Shown: positions 45,123-53,058 of the stretch, one piece after another
Numbering within the stretch: position 1 is the stretch's first letter
How the letters are laid out: each line of letters begins with the position of its first letter
Source of the DNA: Runella defluvii
GTDB lineage: Bacteria; Bacteroidota; Bacteroidia; Cytophagales; Spirosomataceae
Assembly (NCBI RefSeq): GCF_014195535.1
Contig: NZ_JACIBY010000004.1
Location: 221,846 to 285,845 of the forward strand
Direction of reading: 5' to 3'
DNA length: 64,000 nt
Program-made: the position numbers and the translations under genes
The notes under the pieces: model-generated
The model's input: only the letters and a program-made list of their open reading frames with translations
The model's database searches: none
What the model was told of the DNA's origin: nothing

Positions 45123-45956
45123 ATGGATATACGTGATTACATTCGTTTGGCCCTTGCTGAAGACGTAGGCGATGGTGACCATACTTCGCTCTCGACCATC
45201 CCCCGTGATGCGGAGCGACGGGCGCGCTTGCTCGTAAAAGAAGACGGTATTGTGGCAGGTGTTGAGGTTGCCAAAATCATTTTTGAAGAAGTTGACCCGC
45301 TGTTGGAAGTAGAAGTGTTTATCAACGATGGGCAAGCCATCAAAAAAGGTGACATCGTGCTTCATGTCAGTGGAGATGCTCAGTCAATTTTGAAAGCAGA
45401 ACGGCTGGTACTCAATACGATGCAACGAATGAGCGGTATTGCTACTTACACACATTCGCTGGTACGTCTTTTGGACGGCTTGCCAACCAAACTACTTGAT
45501 ACGCGCAAAACGACGCCTAATTTTCGCGTATTTGAAAAAATGGCGGTTAAAATTGGGGGAGCTGTGAATCACCGATACGCGTTGTACGACATGATTCTTA
45601 TCAAAGACAACCACGTCGATTATGCAGGAGGAATAGAGGCCGCTATTAACCAAGCTAATGCGTATTTGCAACGCACGGGGCGACAGCTACAGATTGAAAT
45701 TGAAGTGCGTAATCTTGCGGAGTTAGAACAAGTGTTGCAGATTGGACACGTTCAACGTATCATGCTCGACAACTTTAGCCTTGATGACCTTCGCACGGCG
45801 GTTCAACGAGTGGCTGGAAAATACCCTACCGAAGCTTCGGGGGGAATTAGAGAAGAAACCCTGCGTGCCGTAGCCGAGACGGGCGTTGATTATATTTCGT
45901 GCGGCGCTTTGACCCACCAAATCAAGAGCTTGGATTTGAGTCTAAAAGCATATTAA
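45123..45956 (+). CDS. nadC: Nicotinate-nucleotide diphosphorylase (carboxylating)
   Basis: A 277-residue quinolinate phosphoribosyltransferase, the step from quinolinate and PRPP to nicotinate mononucleotide in NAD synthesis. The signature segments are EDVGDGDHTS, LNTMQRMSGIATYT, LDTRKTTPNFR, GGAVNHRYALYDMILIKDNH and EASGGIREETL. The length is normal. No other nad gene is adjacent. A pair of strong hairpins follows. Confidence 0.97.
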   Translation: MDIRDYIRLALAEDVGDGDHTSLSTIPRDAERRARLLVKEDGIVAGVEVAKIIFEEVDPLLEVEVFINDGQAIKKGDIVLHVSGDAQSILKAERLVLNTMQRMSGIATYTHSLVRLLDGLPTKLLDTRKTTPNFRVFEKMAVKIGGAVNHRYALYDMILIKDNHVDYAGGIEAAINQANAYLQRTGRQLQIEIEVRNLAELEQVLQIGHVQRIMLDNFSLDDLRTAVQRVAGKYPTEASGGIREETLRAVAETGVDYISCGALTHQIKSLDLSLKAY

Positions 45957-45959
45957 CAT

Positions 45960-46060
45960 ACCTTCCCGAAAGTTAAAAACTTTCGGGAAGGTTATTCTCT
46001 TTCGGAAGGTTGTTAGGGAATTAGCTCAACTTCCCGAAAGCTCTAAGCTTTCGGGAAGTT
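45960..46060. terminator. Double hairpin terminator between nadC and beta-barrel gene
   Basis: Two hairpins with almost the same stem: ACCTTCCCGAAAGT/ACTTTCGGGAAGGT (45960-45992) and AACTTCCCGAAAGC/GCTTTCGGGAAGTT (46028-46060), with a partial third arm (CTTTCGGAAGG) between them. They lie between convergent genes and probably terminate both. The shared stem suggests duplication. Confidence 0.75.
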
Positions 46061-46063
46061 AGA

Positions 46064-46819
46064 TTACCGAAGTACTTTAAACGTAACTCCTACCAAAAAC
46101 ATATCTGAACGATACCGAAAACGGCGAACATCAGCAACCAGCTGTTTGTTGGACGTGCGGTACTCGTTGGTATTAAAGACATAGCCAGCTTTTAACCCCA
46201 GCCGTTCGGTAATGTGTAAACGGGCATAAATTTCGGTCGTAAGATTGCCAACTGCATTGTCGCCAAGGAGTTGTACATTGGGCGAAGTCGGCTTTGCTTG
46301 CTGATAAGTCTGGTGCAAATTGAGCGAATCTACTTTGTTATACCCCGTTGTTGAAGAATAAAAGCCTGATTTTTTGCCTCCGAGAGCCAGTCCAAGAATG
46401 TCGGCATTTACGCCAATATCTACCTTATCAAAAACAGAAAGCTGTATTCCTAAGTTAAAATTGAAGGAAGTGATACCCGCCGATACTTGCAATGTATCAA
46501 TGTTTCGTAGCAGCAAGGGGGCACTCAAGGCGCTGAAGCCCGTTTTTCCACGAGATTGAGACGCGGGGGCAGTAATAAAAGGGAGGTTATTGCCGCGAAA
46601 ATGAGTACCCCGTATGCCCCAACCGACTTGAAATAAGCCCTTTCGGTCAATTTTTAAGTATTGATGATATTGAGCATTGGCAGACCAGGTAGCGGTGTTC
46701 CACGCACCTGCTACATCTACGTAAGAGACGAGGCGGGCGGTGGTTTGGGCAAATGTGGTGGATGAAAAAGCAAAAAGCAATGCGCTTAATGACGAATAGA
46801 GTAGAATTTTTTTGTTCAT
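46064..46819 (-). CDS. Predicted outer-membrane beta-barrel protein, unknown family
   Basis: A 251-residue exported protein from the ATG at 46819 (the longer frame to 46876 adds an unlikely 19 residues before MNKK). The signal peptide runs to FSSTTFAQ. The mature part alternates hydrophobic and polar residues and ends in aromatic/hydrophobic TFKVLR, as outer-membrane barrels do; LGIQLSVFDKVDIGVNADILG and LKAGYVFNTNEYRT look like barrel strands. No specific family was recognised. It faces nadC tail to tail. Confidence 0.65.
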   Translation of the reverse strand: MNKKILLYSSLSALLFAFSSTTFAQTTARLVSYVDVAGAWNTATWSANAQYHQYLKIDRKGLFQVGWGIRGTHFRGNNLPFITAPASQSRGKTGFSALSAPLLLRNIDTLQVSAGITSFNFNLGIQLSVFDKVDIGVNADILGLALGGKKSGFYSSTTGYNKVDSLNLHQTYQQAKPTSPNVQLLGDNAVGNLTTEIYARLHITERLGLKAGYVFNTNEYRTSNKQLVADVRRFRYRSDMFLVGVTFKVLR

Positions 46820-46928
46820 GAATCGAGGAAAAAGACGTGACGGCGTGATAGAACCGTAAGTTGCACAAAAAAACATCTTTCTCCGCCAAAGGCCAATAAT
46901 AGCGACTGTTTTTTTCGCTTTAGACCTA

Positions 46929-46960
46929 AAAAAGCCGAAAACAAGTGTTTTCGGCTTTTT
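46929..46960. terminator. Orphan bidirectional terminator
   Basis: AAAAAGCCGAAAAC (46929-46942) pairs with GTTTTCGGCTTTTT (46947-46960) around AAGT. It lies between two divergent genes, where no terminator is needed for either, so it may end an unannotated short transcript. Confidence 0.7.
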
Positions 46961-47179
46961 CCTTCTAACCTAACCTATGAGAAAAAGTTGGCACTATTGA
47001 GTGCTAATTCAACCAAACCCGTTACAAAGGTCGCGGCTAGAGCTGATAAATTTTAGCGTAGAAATACGCGTTTTTTTGTTGCGTAACTCTACCTGTCAAA
47101 ATTTATTAAACGGTTTGGACTTCCTTGGTCAACAGTATATCTTGCAACCTTGTTCTACAACTAATACCCTACAAACTTC
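46961..47179. other. Gene-free interval before the four-gene block
   Basis: No gene. A second terminator-like hairpin, GCGTA-GAAA-TACGC followed by seven T, is at 47056-47077. A micro-ORF (MRKSWHY, 46977-47000) and a dyad TTGGCACT/GAGTGCTAA (46988-47007) are present. The region could encode a short RNA, but no complete promoter was found. Confidence 0.4.
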
Positions 47180-47563
47180 ATGAAAAATGCTGGTAAAATA
47201 TTCTCTGTCAAAGAGATTGCGCTGGGTCGTAAAAACTTTGAAGCAAGACACAATGGCCAAAAAGACCTACGCAAAGCCGAATACTTTAGCCGTGACATAC
47301 TTGAGACACTGCTCAAAGTAGAAGGCTGCGACGGGATTCGGATTTATTATGGCCACGCACCCGAAAATAAAGAGGGCGATATCGACTTTTCGGTCGTAGG
47401 CAACGAACAGCCGCGCTTGTTTTTGGTGCCCGTACAGATTGGCGTTGATGGTCTTGGTCGCGACATGAAATTTAAAATTGACACCACTGGCGAAAAAGAT
47501 GGAGAAGGTGAGCCAGGCGGTGCTGGCGGGGGAGTTCCTTGTCCCAATTTCTGTAATCCATAA
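47180..47563 (+). CDS. Uncharacterised 127-residue protein with Gly/Cys tail
   Basis: No family recognised. The globular part (residues 1-95) is mixed alpha/beta: a helical IFSVKEIALGRKNFEARHNG, then KAEYFSRDILETLLKVEGCD, and strands GIRIYYGHAPEN and LFLVPVQIGVD. The end is flexible and Gly-rich with two cysteines (GGAGGGVPCPNFCNP). There is no signal peptide. The next gene, a multi-spanning membrane protein, starts 6 bases after the stop, and a histidine kinase and a response regulator follow, so it may belong to a sensory module. Not a known regulator as far as I can see. Confidence 0.75.
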   Translation: MKNAGKIFSVKEIALGRKNFEARHNGQKDLRKAEYFSRDILETLLKVEGCDGIRIYYGHAPENKEGDIDFSVVGNEQPRLFLVPVQIGVDGLGRDMKFKIDTTGEKDGEGEPGGAGGGVPCPNFCNP

Positions 47564-47568
47564 AAAGG

Positions 47569-48231
47569 ATGATTCATCGATTTATTTCTTATCTAGCAGA
47601 TTTTAGTGTACTAATTCCAGTAGTTTTTGCTTTGTTGTTATTGAAGACAACAAAAGTCTCACATTTGGATAAGACCAGTAAGATTGTTCTGGGGTTTGTA
47701 CTGCTAACGTTATTGAGAAATGGGTTAACGTCTATTTTAGCACAAATAGGCGTTTTTAACATCTATATCTATAACTGGTACAATTTAATTAGTTTCGTTT
47801 TAGTAGCGGTTTTGTATTATTTAACCTTTCAAAACCGCTACTTTAAAGGGCTTGCTCTGTTGCTCTTGTTCGTTTCAATATTGATAGCTTGTTTGGATTT
47901 ACCGTCATTGTTGGACGTTAAGACTGTAAGTTTTAATAATTTTTCGTATCATGCTTCGGGCGGTTTTACCATATTATTAATTCTTATTTACTATTTTGAG
48001 CTGTTAAAATATTTAACAGTGCCCAAACTGGGTTCTTCCCCCTTGTTTTGGTTTAGTTCGGGCGCGTTGTTTTATTATTCTGGAACAATATTTTCATACA
48101 TTTTTATTAATTACACTTTTAATAATTTGGCATCCAGAGACCAATATTGGGTCGTAGATGCCTTGTTATCAGTTGTGTTAAATATCTTCTTGACGTTTTC
48201 AGTTTGGTATATGAAACCTCGGCCTAGTTAG
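47569..48231 (+). CDS. Uncharacterised membrane protein with about seven helices
   Basis: A 220-residue, almost entirely hydrophobic protein with six or seven membrane helices (for example FSVLIPVVFALLLL, LISFVLVAVLYYL, GLALLLLFVSILIACL, ALLSVVLNIFLTFSVW). No soluble domain and no family signature were recognised. It overlaps functionally in context with the 127-residue protein 6 bases upstream and the LytS/NarX-type kinase 114 bases downstream, which has only one membrane helix; the membrane protein could be its sensory partner. That is an inference from gene order alone. Confidence 0.75.
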   Translation: MIHRFISYLADFSVLIPVVFALLLLKTTKVSHLDKTSKIVLGFVLLTLLRNGLTSILAQIGVFNIYIYNWYNLISFVLVAVLYYLTFQNRYFKGLALLLLFVSILIACLDLPSLLDVKTVSFNNFSYHASGGFTILLILIYYFELLKYLTVPKLGSSPLFWFSSGALFYYSGTIFSYIFINYTFNNLASRDQYWVVDALLSVVLNIFLTFSVWYMKPRPS

Positions 48232-48302
48232 AGCTTTTGGCTATAGGAAAGAGAAATATATGCCGTTTACTAAAAAAATATAGCTTCCCTCGTTTTTCTC
48301 CG

Positions 48303-48310
48303 TATTTTTG
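48303..48310 (+). promoter_or_regulatory. -7 promoter element of the histidine kinase gene
   Basis: TATTTTTG matches TAnnTTTG, 36 bases before the kinase ATG at 48346. No correctly spaced TTG was found. It suggests that the kinase-regulator pair can be transcribed separately from the two genes before it. Confidence 0.45.
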
Positions 48311-48345
48311 ACTGTATATAACGCCAGTCGTTTTGCCCCTTCACT

Positions 48346-49176
48346 ATGGAGCCGTCTTATGCCATTGTTATTGGGACAAGTATCATGCTTATCATGGCAA
48401 TGTTCATTGTCGTGTTTGTGATGTATTACCAACGCAAACAGATTGAGCAGCGAATACGCGTCAAAGATATGGAGGCGGAGTTTCAACGGAAACTCTTAGA
48501 GGTCTCCATGGCCTCTACGGAAGCCGAACGGAGGCGCATTGCCCAAGATTTACACGATGATATTGGGGCACTTTTGTCAGTTACAAAGCTAACATTCAAT
48601 GCGTTGTATAGCCAGTTGGGCTCAAAAGAACAAGCCGAACGCCTCGCCCAACAAGTACGCGAAGCCCTCGACGAAACCATTAGCCATGTTCGTCGTATTA
48701 GCCGCGAGTTAGTTCCTACTACTTTAGAGCGATTTGGGTTAGCAGCTGCCATTCAGGAGTTTGCGGCCAGAAGCAACTCCCATCATGCCTTGAAAGTGAC
48801 GTTTGATTGTCTGGGCGATGAAGAATTTCGGTTGGCACCTCGTACTGAGTTGATGCTTTATAGGGTAGTACAAGAACTGATTAACAACGCCCTCAAGCAT
48901 TCGAATGGTCGAAATGTGCATATACAGATTGAGCTCCCTCCGCGGCAATTTTGCATTGTTGTGGAGGACGATGGACTGGGGTTTGACCTCAATGATGTGC
49001 GTTTGCGGCCATCACCTGGGTTAGGACTTGATAGCATTGAGGGGCGTTTGCGCGTAATCAACGGAAAAGTTGATTACGAAACAGGTCTGAATAAAGGATG
49101 CCGAGTGGTGGTGAGGTTACCTAAGTTTACGCCCTTGAACTCGCCGCTTTCTCCCGAAAAAATAACAGCAAAGTAA
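48346..49176 (+). CDS. Sensor histidine kinase, HisKA_3 type
   Basis: A 276-residue kinase of the NarX/DegS/LiaS class. One membrane helix near residues 5-27 (VIGTSIMLIMAMFIVVFVMYY) and a coiled-coil linker precede the phosphoacceptor box RRRIAQDLHDDIGALLSVTKL (His at the DLHDD). The ATPase domain has ELINNALKHSNGRNV (N box) and VVEDDGLGFD, then GLGLDSIEGRL (G box). There is no extracytoplasmic sensor domain, so the signal probably enters through a partner. A LuxR-type regulator starts 22 bases downstream. Confidence 0.94.
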   Translation: MEPSYAIVIGTSIMLIMAMFIVVFVMYYQRKQIEQRIRVKDMEAEFQRKLLEVSMASTEAERRRIAQDLHDDIGALLSVTKLTFNALYSQLGSKEQAERLAQQVREALDETISHVRRISRELVPTTLERFGLAAAIQEFAARSNSHHALKVTFDCLGDEEFRLAPRTELMLYRVVQELINNALKHSNGRNVHIQIELPPRQFCIVVEDDGLGFDLNDVRLRPSPGLGLDSIEGRLRVINGKVDYETGLNKGCRVVVRLPKFTPLNSPLSPEKITAK

Positions 49177-49198
49177 CATACATTTACAGCACGGACAG

Positions 49199-49849
49199 AT
49201 GAATAAGATAAAACTCGTGATTGCCGATGATCACAACCTTTTTCGTAAAGGAATGACTGCAATGTTGAATCAAATTCCTGATTTTGAGTTGATTGGTGAG
49301 GCGGCAAACGGAAAAGAATTGTTGGAACTCTTAGAAAAAGTAACCCCTGACATTGCGTTGTTGGATTTACAAATGCCCATCATGGATGGGGTAGAGGCGA
49401 CGGAACAAATTCAACAACATTTTCCCAATCTACGGGTAATCATTGTGTCAATGCACGAGGAAGATCGCTTTATTATTCATTTGTTGGAAAAAGGCGTCAA
49501 TGGGTATTTGTTGAAGGACTCGGAGCCAGGGGAAGTAGAAAATGCCATACGGCGCGTCATGGCGGATGGTTTTTATTACAGTGATTTTGTGTCGAAAGCG
49601 CTGCACCGTAAAGTAATTACCCGTGCCAATCCGCCAGCCCCATTGTTTAACAGCAAAATTCAAATTTCGCCCCGTGAAATGGAAGTGTTGCAGCTACTCT
49701 GTGAAGGGCTTTCTACGCTCGAAATTAGCGAAAAATTATTTGTAAGTCCTCGTACAGTGGAGGGCCACCGCTTAAGGCTTCTCGAAAAAACGGGGACTAA
49801 AAACACGGCAGGCTTGGTAGCTTATGCCTTCAAAAACGACTTGTTGTAG
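49199..49849 (+). CDS. NarL/LuxR-type response regulator
   Basis: A 216-residue regulator. The receiver domain has the acidic pair VIADDHNLF and the phospho-acceptor Asp in IALLDLQMPIMDG, with Lys in LLKDSEPGE. The C-terminal LuxR helix-turn-helix is ISPREMEVLQLLCEGLSTLE followed by ISEKLFVSPRTVEGHRL. It is the cognate partner of the HisKA_3 kinase just upstream. Targets are unknown. A long hairpin follows the stop codon. Confidence 0.95.
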   Translation: MNKIKLVIADDHNLFRKGMTAMLNQIPDFELIGEAANGKELLELLEKVTPDIALLDLQMPIMDGVEATEQIQQHFPNLRVIIVSMHEEDRFIIHLLEKGVNGYLLKDSEPGEVENAIRRVMADGFYYSDFVSKALHRKVITRANPPAPLFNSKIQISPREMEVLQLLCEGLSTLEISEKLFVSPRTVEGHRLRLLEKTGTKNTAGLVAYAFKNDLL

Positions 49850-49853
49850 TGAA

Positions 49854-49890
49854 TGCCACGTCAAACCTCTAATGCAGGGTTGACGTGGCA
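49854..49890. terminator. Hairpin between response regulator and desaturase
   Basis: TGCCACGTCAA (49854-49864) pairs with TTGACGTGGCA (49880-49890), with an inner ACC/GGT pairing. It lies between convergent genes. There is no good T-run on either side, so it may terminate weakly or act as an mRNA-end stabiliser. Confidence 0.55.
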
Positions 49891-49898
49891 AAACGTGT

Positions 49899-51020
49899 TT
49901 ATCCAAATGCTTCGTTAAGGTCAGGTAAGTGACCAAGCTGATGCAAGGTTGTGATATGAGAGCGTAATGCTACGGCAAACGTAGGATTTTCAAGGTAAGG
50001 AATACCAAACTCTTCGGCGGTTTCTTTGACAATGTGCGAGATAGCAGGGTAGTGTACGTGCGAAATCTTTGGGAAAAGATGGTGCTCTACCTGAAAATTA
50101 AGCCCACCTACGTACCACGAGAGCAACTTATTATCGCGTGAAAAATTGACCGTTGTGTTCATTTGGTGAATTGCCCAATCATTTTCAATTTCCCCTTTCG
50201 AGTTAGGTTGTGGATGCGTAGTACCTTCTACAGAATGGGCTAGTTGGAAAATCGTCGTCAAAATAATCCCGCCAATAAAGTGCATGAGTAGAAAACCCGC
50301 GATTAAAGTTTGGGTTGGCACTTCAAATACGAACAAAGGAATCCCAAGAAAAACGGCGAAATAGCCGATTTTCGCCAAGATAATTTTACTCAAAATGATG
50401 ATGTTTTGAGTACGGGTATTGGTATTGACCCCGTTGGCAGTATAAGTAAAAAAGTTAACAAAGTCCTTCGCAGTTACCCAGTAGAGGGTCAAGATTCCGT
50501 AAAAAAGAAAAGCGTATAGCCACTGAAACTTGTGGAAAGATTTGACGGGTGTGTGTGGCGAAAACTTGAGGACGAGTTTGTCTTTGATGTCTTCATCAAA
50601 ATGAATAACATTGGTGTACATGTGGTGCAACACGTTGTGTTGCAACTTCCAATTGAAAGGCGAGCCACCTAGCATGGTCAGATAAATAGAACCCATCCAC
50701 TCATTTACTACTTCATTTTTGGAGTAAGCACCGTGGCAGGCATCGTGCATGATGCTCATGCCAATTCCAGCAAGCCCAATTCCCATCAATGCCCACAACA
50801 TCATACTTACCGCAAACGGAGGCTGGAAGAGTAAAAACAAACAAAATGGAACGACATAAATCGCCGTAAGTACTACTGTTTTGACAATCAGCGTCGTGTT
50901 GGAATACTTGGAAAGATTTTGATCTTTGAAATACGCGTCAACTCTTTTTTTGAGGGTAGAGAAAAATTGGTTTTTGTCTTTGTTAACGAAACGAATTTTT
51001 TTAGCAGGATTCACAATCAT
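49899..51020 (-). CDS. Acyl-lipid/acyl-CoA fatty acid desaturase
   Basis: A 373-residue integral-membrane di-iron desaturase. The three histidine boxes are HDACHGAYS, HNVLHHMYT (an H..HH box) and FQVEHHLFPK, where the final QVEHH is typical of front-end (delta-5/delta-6-like) desaturases. Four membrane helices lie around them (TVVLTAIYVVPFCLFLLF and later ones). The bacterial members are usually described as linoleoyl-CoA-desaturase-like; no cytochrome b5 domain is fused. Likely role: making unsaturated membrane lipids, perhaps in response to cold. The exact regiospecificity is unknown. Confidence 0.92.
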   Translation of the reverse strand: MIVNPAKKIRFVNKDKNQFFSTLKKRVDAYFKDQNLSKYSNTTLIVKTVVLTAIYVVPFCLFLLFQPPFAVSMMLWALMGIGLAGIGMSIMHDACHGAYSKNEVVNEWMGSIYLTMLGGSPFNWKLQHNVLHHMYTNVIHFDEDIKDKLVLKFSPHTPVKSFHKFQWLYAFLFYGILTLYWVTAKDFVNFFTYTANGVNTNTRTQNIIILSKIILAKIGYFAVFLGIPLFVFEVPTQTLIAGFLLMHFIGGIILTTIFQLAHSVEGTTHPQPNSKGEIENDWAIHQMNTTVNFSRDNKLLSWYVGGLNFQVEHHLFPKISHVHYPAISHIVKETAEEFGIPYLENPTFAVALRSHITTLHQLGHLPDLNEAFG

Positions 51021-51189
51021 TAATGGAGGTTTAGAGAATTTAATTTTGAAGTAAAGGTAAATACTTACAGCCGTAACTTCTAGCGTTCGATAAAAATAGC
51101 TCGATACTCAGAATAGAAAATGACTTTAATCGTATGAAATCGTGACAAAAAGCCTGTACTTTGCGTCACAACAGAAACATACGAAAACA

Positions 51190-51834
51190 ATGAAAAAAGT
51201 ACTAATAGTAGCTATTTTAGGCTGGTTGGCTGGTTACTCAACACAAGCACAGACGGTATTGCCTGGTAAACAAGATATTGACAAGTCCACTTTTGAGGGG
51301 CTTTACGTCACAACCAAGATTGAGGAAAAATACTTGGGTCAATACTGGGAGTCGTATTTGAAGCAATACGGCAAAGTCAGTAGCTCTCGCGGAGGAGTGT
51401 ATCGGGCACCGTCGGCCAATATAAGCAGTGTTTCGTCGTCGCCTATCAATTTATCGAGCCAAGTTTCGTCTAAGAAAGGGCTTTCACAAGTGTTTATTTA
51501 TTTGGATTTGGGAAATGGCTCGTACGTGACACAAGGCACCAAAGGCTACGCAGAAGCGGAGTCATTTTTGAAGAAATTTGCCGAAGATGCCATTTTGTAT
51601 GATGATGCTCGCGTGGCTGAAGAAGCCATGAAAGAGTCGGAAAAGTCGTTTTCTAAACTAACTCGCAAAGGCGAATCACTCAAAAAGGACATTGAAAAAA
51701 CCGAAAAAGAGCTCGCTAACCTCAAGAAAGATTTAGAAATAAATCAGAAAGATGTAGCAACGTCGCAGACAGATCTAGAAACGAAGAAAAAGGTGTTTGA
51801 GGACGCAAAAGCCAAAATCCCCGCAAAACAATAA
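51190..51834 (+). CDS. Secreted coiled-coil protein, unknown
   Basis: A 214-residue exported protein from the ATG at 51190; the longer frame from 51142 places 16 unlike residues before MKKVLIVAILGWLAGYSTQAQ, which is a clear signal peptide. The middle is Ser-rich (residues about 60-95). The last 70 residues are a charged heptad-like coiled coil (SLKKDIEKTEKELANLKKDL and following). No family recognised. It may be a periplasmic structural protein. A bidirectional hairpin follows and includes the stop codon of the opposing AraC gene. Confidence 0.7.
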   Translation: MKKVLIVAILGWLAGYSTQAQTVLPGKQDIDKSTFEGLYVTTKIEEKYLGQYWESYLKQYGKVSSSRGGVYRAPSANISSVSSSPINLSSQVSSKKGLSQVFIYLDLGNGSYVTQGTKGYAEAESFLKKFAEDAILYDDARVAEEAMKESEKSFSKLTRKGESLKKDIEKTEKELANLKKDLEINQKDVATSQTDLETKKKVFEDAKAKIPAKQ

Positions 51835-51888
51835 CTGTGAAGAGGGTTGCTAAACGGTGAAGAGGGTTGCTCACAACCCGATTAAAAT

Positions 51889-51926
51889 GAAAGCCAACGA
51901 TTTAGAGCAAATCGTTGGCTTTCTTG
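51889..51926. terminator. Bidirectional terminator including the AraC gene end
   Basis: GAAAGCCAACGATTT pairs with AAATCGTTGGCTTTC around AGAGC (about 51889-51924). The AraC stop codon (51902-51904) is inside the loop side. A direct repeat GTGAAGAGGGTTGCT precedes it (51837-51851 and 51856-51870). Confidence 0.7.
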
Positions 51927-52750
51927 TATTCGCGGGGTGTTTTGCCCGTCACAGCCTTGAAGGTTTTGGTAAAATGCGAAAGATTGTTGAAACCGCTGCT
52001 GTAACACACATCTGTTACAGACTGGTTTTGAACGAGCAGTTTGCTTGCTTGTTTGATGCGGTATTCGTTGACAAAATCAGTAAAGGTCATTTGGGTGATT
52101 TTTTTGAAATACCTGCAAAACGACGGCACCGTTAGGTTGGCCAAATCAGCCACTGTTTGAACATCTATTTCGCGTTGATAATGCTGCTCAACGTACCCAT
52201 AAATCTGCCGAATACGTGCTTCTTCGCGGTGGCTGTGTTCGTAGCTAATGCCGTTGATTTTTAGTAGATTATACTCTTTGGAGGTGGCAAGTTTTTGCAA
52301 AATAATCAACAGTTGAATCAGGCGTTCAAAGTGACTGAGCTGAGGAAGGGTAAGCATAAGATTAGCGACTTCCTGTCGGGTTTCACCAAAAAAGTTAAGC
52401 CCCTTTTTAGACAACTCAAAGAGGCGGTTGATGTCCTGTAATTCAGGACTTTGAAGAAAAGATTCGCCAAGAAAGGTATCGCGTAGCTGTACCACAATCT
52501 CTTCATGTTCGTAGTCGGCACCGTATCCAAAGTTAAGGTGAGGAACGTTGGGGCCAATAAACATCAATTCTCCCTCTTCAAAATGCGAAAGGTGCTGCCC
52601 AATGTGCCGTTTTCCAGAGCCTTTATGGATATACACAATCTCGTATTCGGGGTGTTGGTGCCAAAAAAAACGGTCTTCGTGCGAGCGCCAATGCAGTACT
52701 TTGAACGAACTGCCTCGGTCGGGAGTGATATTTTCGTACTCGGTTTTCAT
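51902..52750 (-). CDS. AraC-family regulator with cupin domain
   Basis: A 282-residue regulator from the ATG at 52750 (a GTG at 52777 would add nine residues). The N-terminal cupin carries FFWHQHPEYEIVYI and FIGPNVPHLNFG, and the C-terminal double helix-turn-helix has VQTVADLANLTVPSFCRYFK and the AraC signature VCYSSGFNNLSHFTKTFK. It probably senses a sugar or other small carbohydrate-like ligand. Its upstream region is shared with a small orphan terminator and the helicase promoter. Targets are unknown. Confidence 0.93.
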   Translation of the reverse strand: MKTEYENITPDRGSSFKVLHWRSHEDRFFWHQHPEYEIVYIHKGSGKRHIGQHLSHFEEGELMFIGPNVPHLNFGYGADYEHEEIVVQLRDTFLGESFLQSPELQDINRLFELSKKGLNFFGETRQEVANLMLTLPQLSHFERLIQLLIILQKLATSKEYNLLKINGISYEHSHREEARIRQIYGYVEQHYQREIDVQTVADLANLTVPSFCRYFKKITQMTFTDFVNEYRIKQASKLLVQNQSVTDVCYSSGFNNLSHFTKTFKAVTGKTPREYKKANDLL

Positions 52751-52909
52751 GCTTGATTGTCGCGGGTTATCGCTCACTTTGTATCAAAATGATAATTAAG
52801 CACAAATTAAGGCAAAAAACGAATAATAATTTCGTTTAGGATTTACAGATATTTGCACTCAGATTATAGACGTTGACTTTTCTCACTAAAAACCTACGAT
52901 GATATAGAG

Positions 52910-52931
52910 AGCGGCTTAGGCCGCTTTTTTT
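52910..52931 (+). terminator. Orphan terminator upstream of the helicase gene
   Basis: AGCGGC (52910-52915) pairs with GCCGCT (52920-52925) around TTAG, followed by seven T (to 52931). It lies between divergent AraC and helicase genes, so it should end a short plus-strand transcript starting within about 60 bases upstream. A near-consensus -7 (GATATTTG, 52848-52855) is present there, without a matching TTG. Confidence 0.7.
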
Positions 52932-52949
52932 ATGGCCTTTATCTTCAAT

Positions 52950-52979
52950 TTGCTATGTTGGTTTTGACTTGTATCTTTG
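52950..52979 (+). promoter_or_regulatory. Promoter of the SNF2 helicase gene
   Basis: TTG at 52950-52952 and TATCTTTG at 52972-52979 are exactly 19 bases apart, a full match to the Bacteroidota consensus. The leader to the ATG at 53059 would be about 73 bases. Confidence 0.75.
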
Positions 52980-53058
52980 TAAGTGTTCAAAAAGTGCCCT
53001 TACCATTTTGGGGATGATGAACGCTTGGTTAAGGTGTTTGTACTGCATTTAGGAGTGT

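Noticed and set aside
46977..47000. Micro-ORF MRKSWHY that could be an attenuation leader peptide
   Set aside because: No amino-acid biosynthesis gene follows and no alternative hairpins were found around it.
46988..47007. CIRCE-like dyad TTGGCACT/GAGTGCTAA
   Set aside because: The HrcA operator has a 9-base spacer and a TTAGCACTC arm; here the spacer is 3 bases with a mismatch, and no chaperone gene follows.
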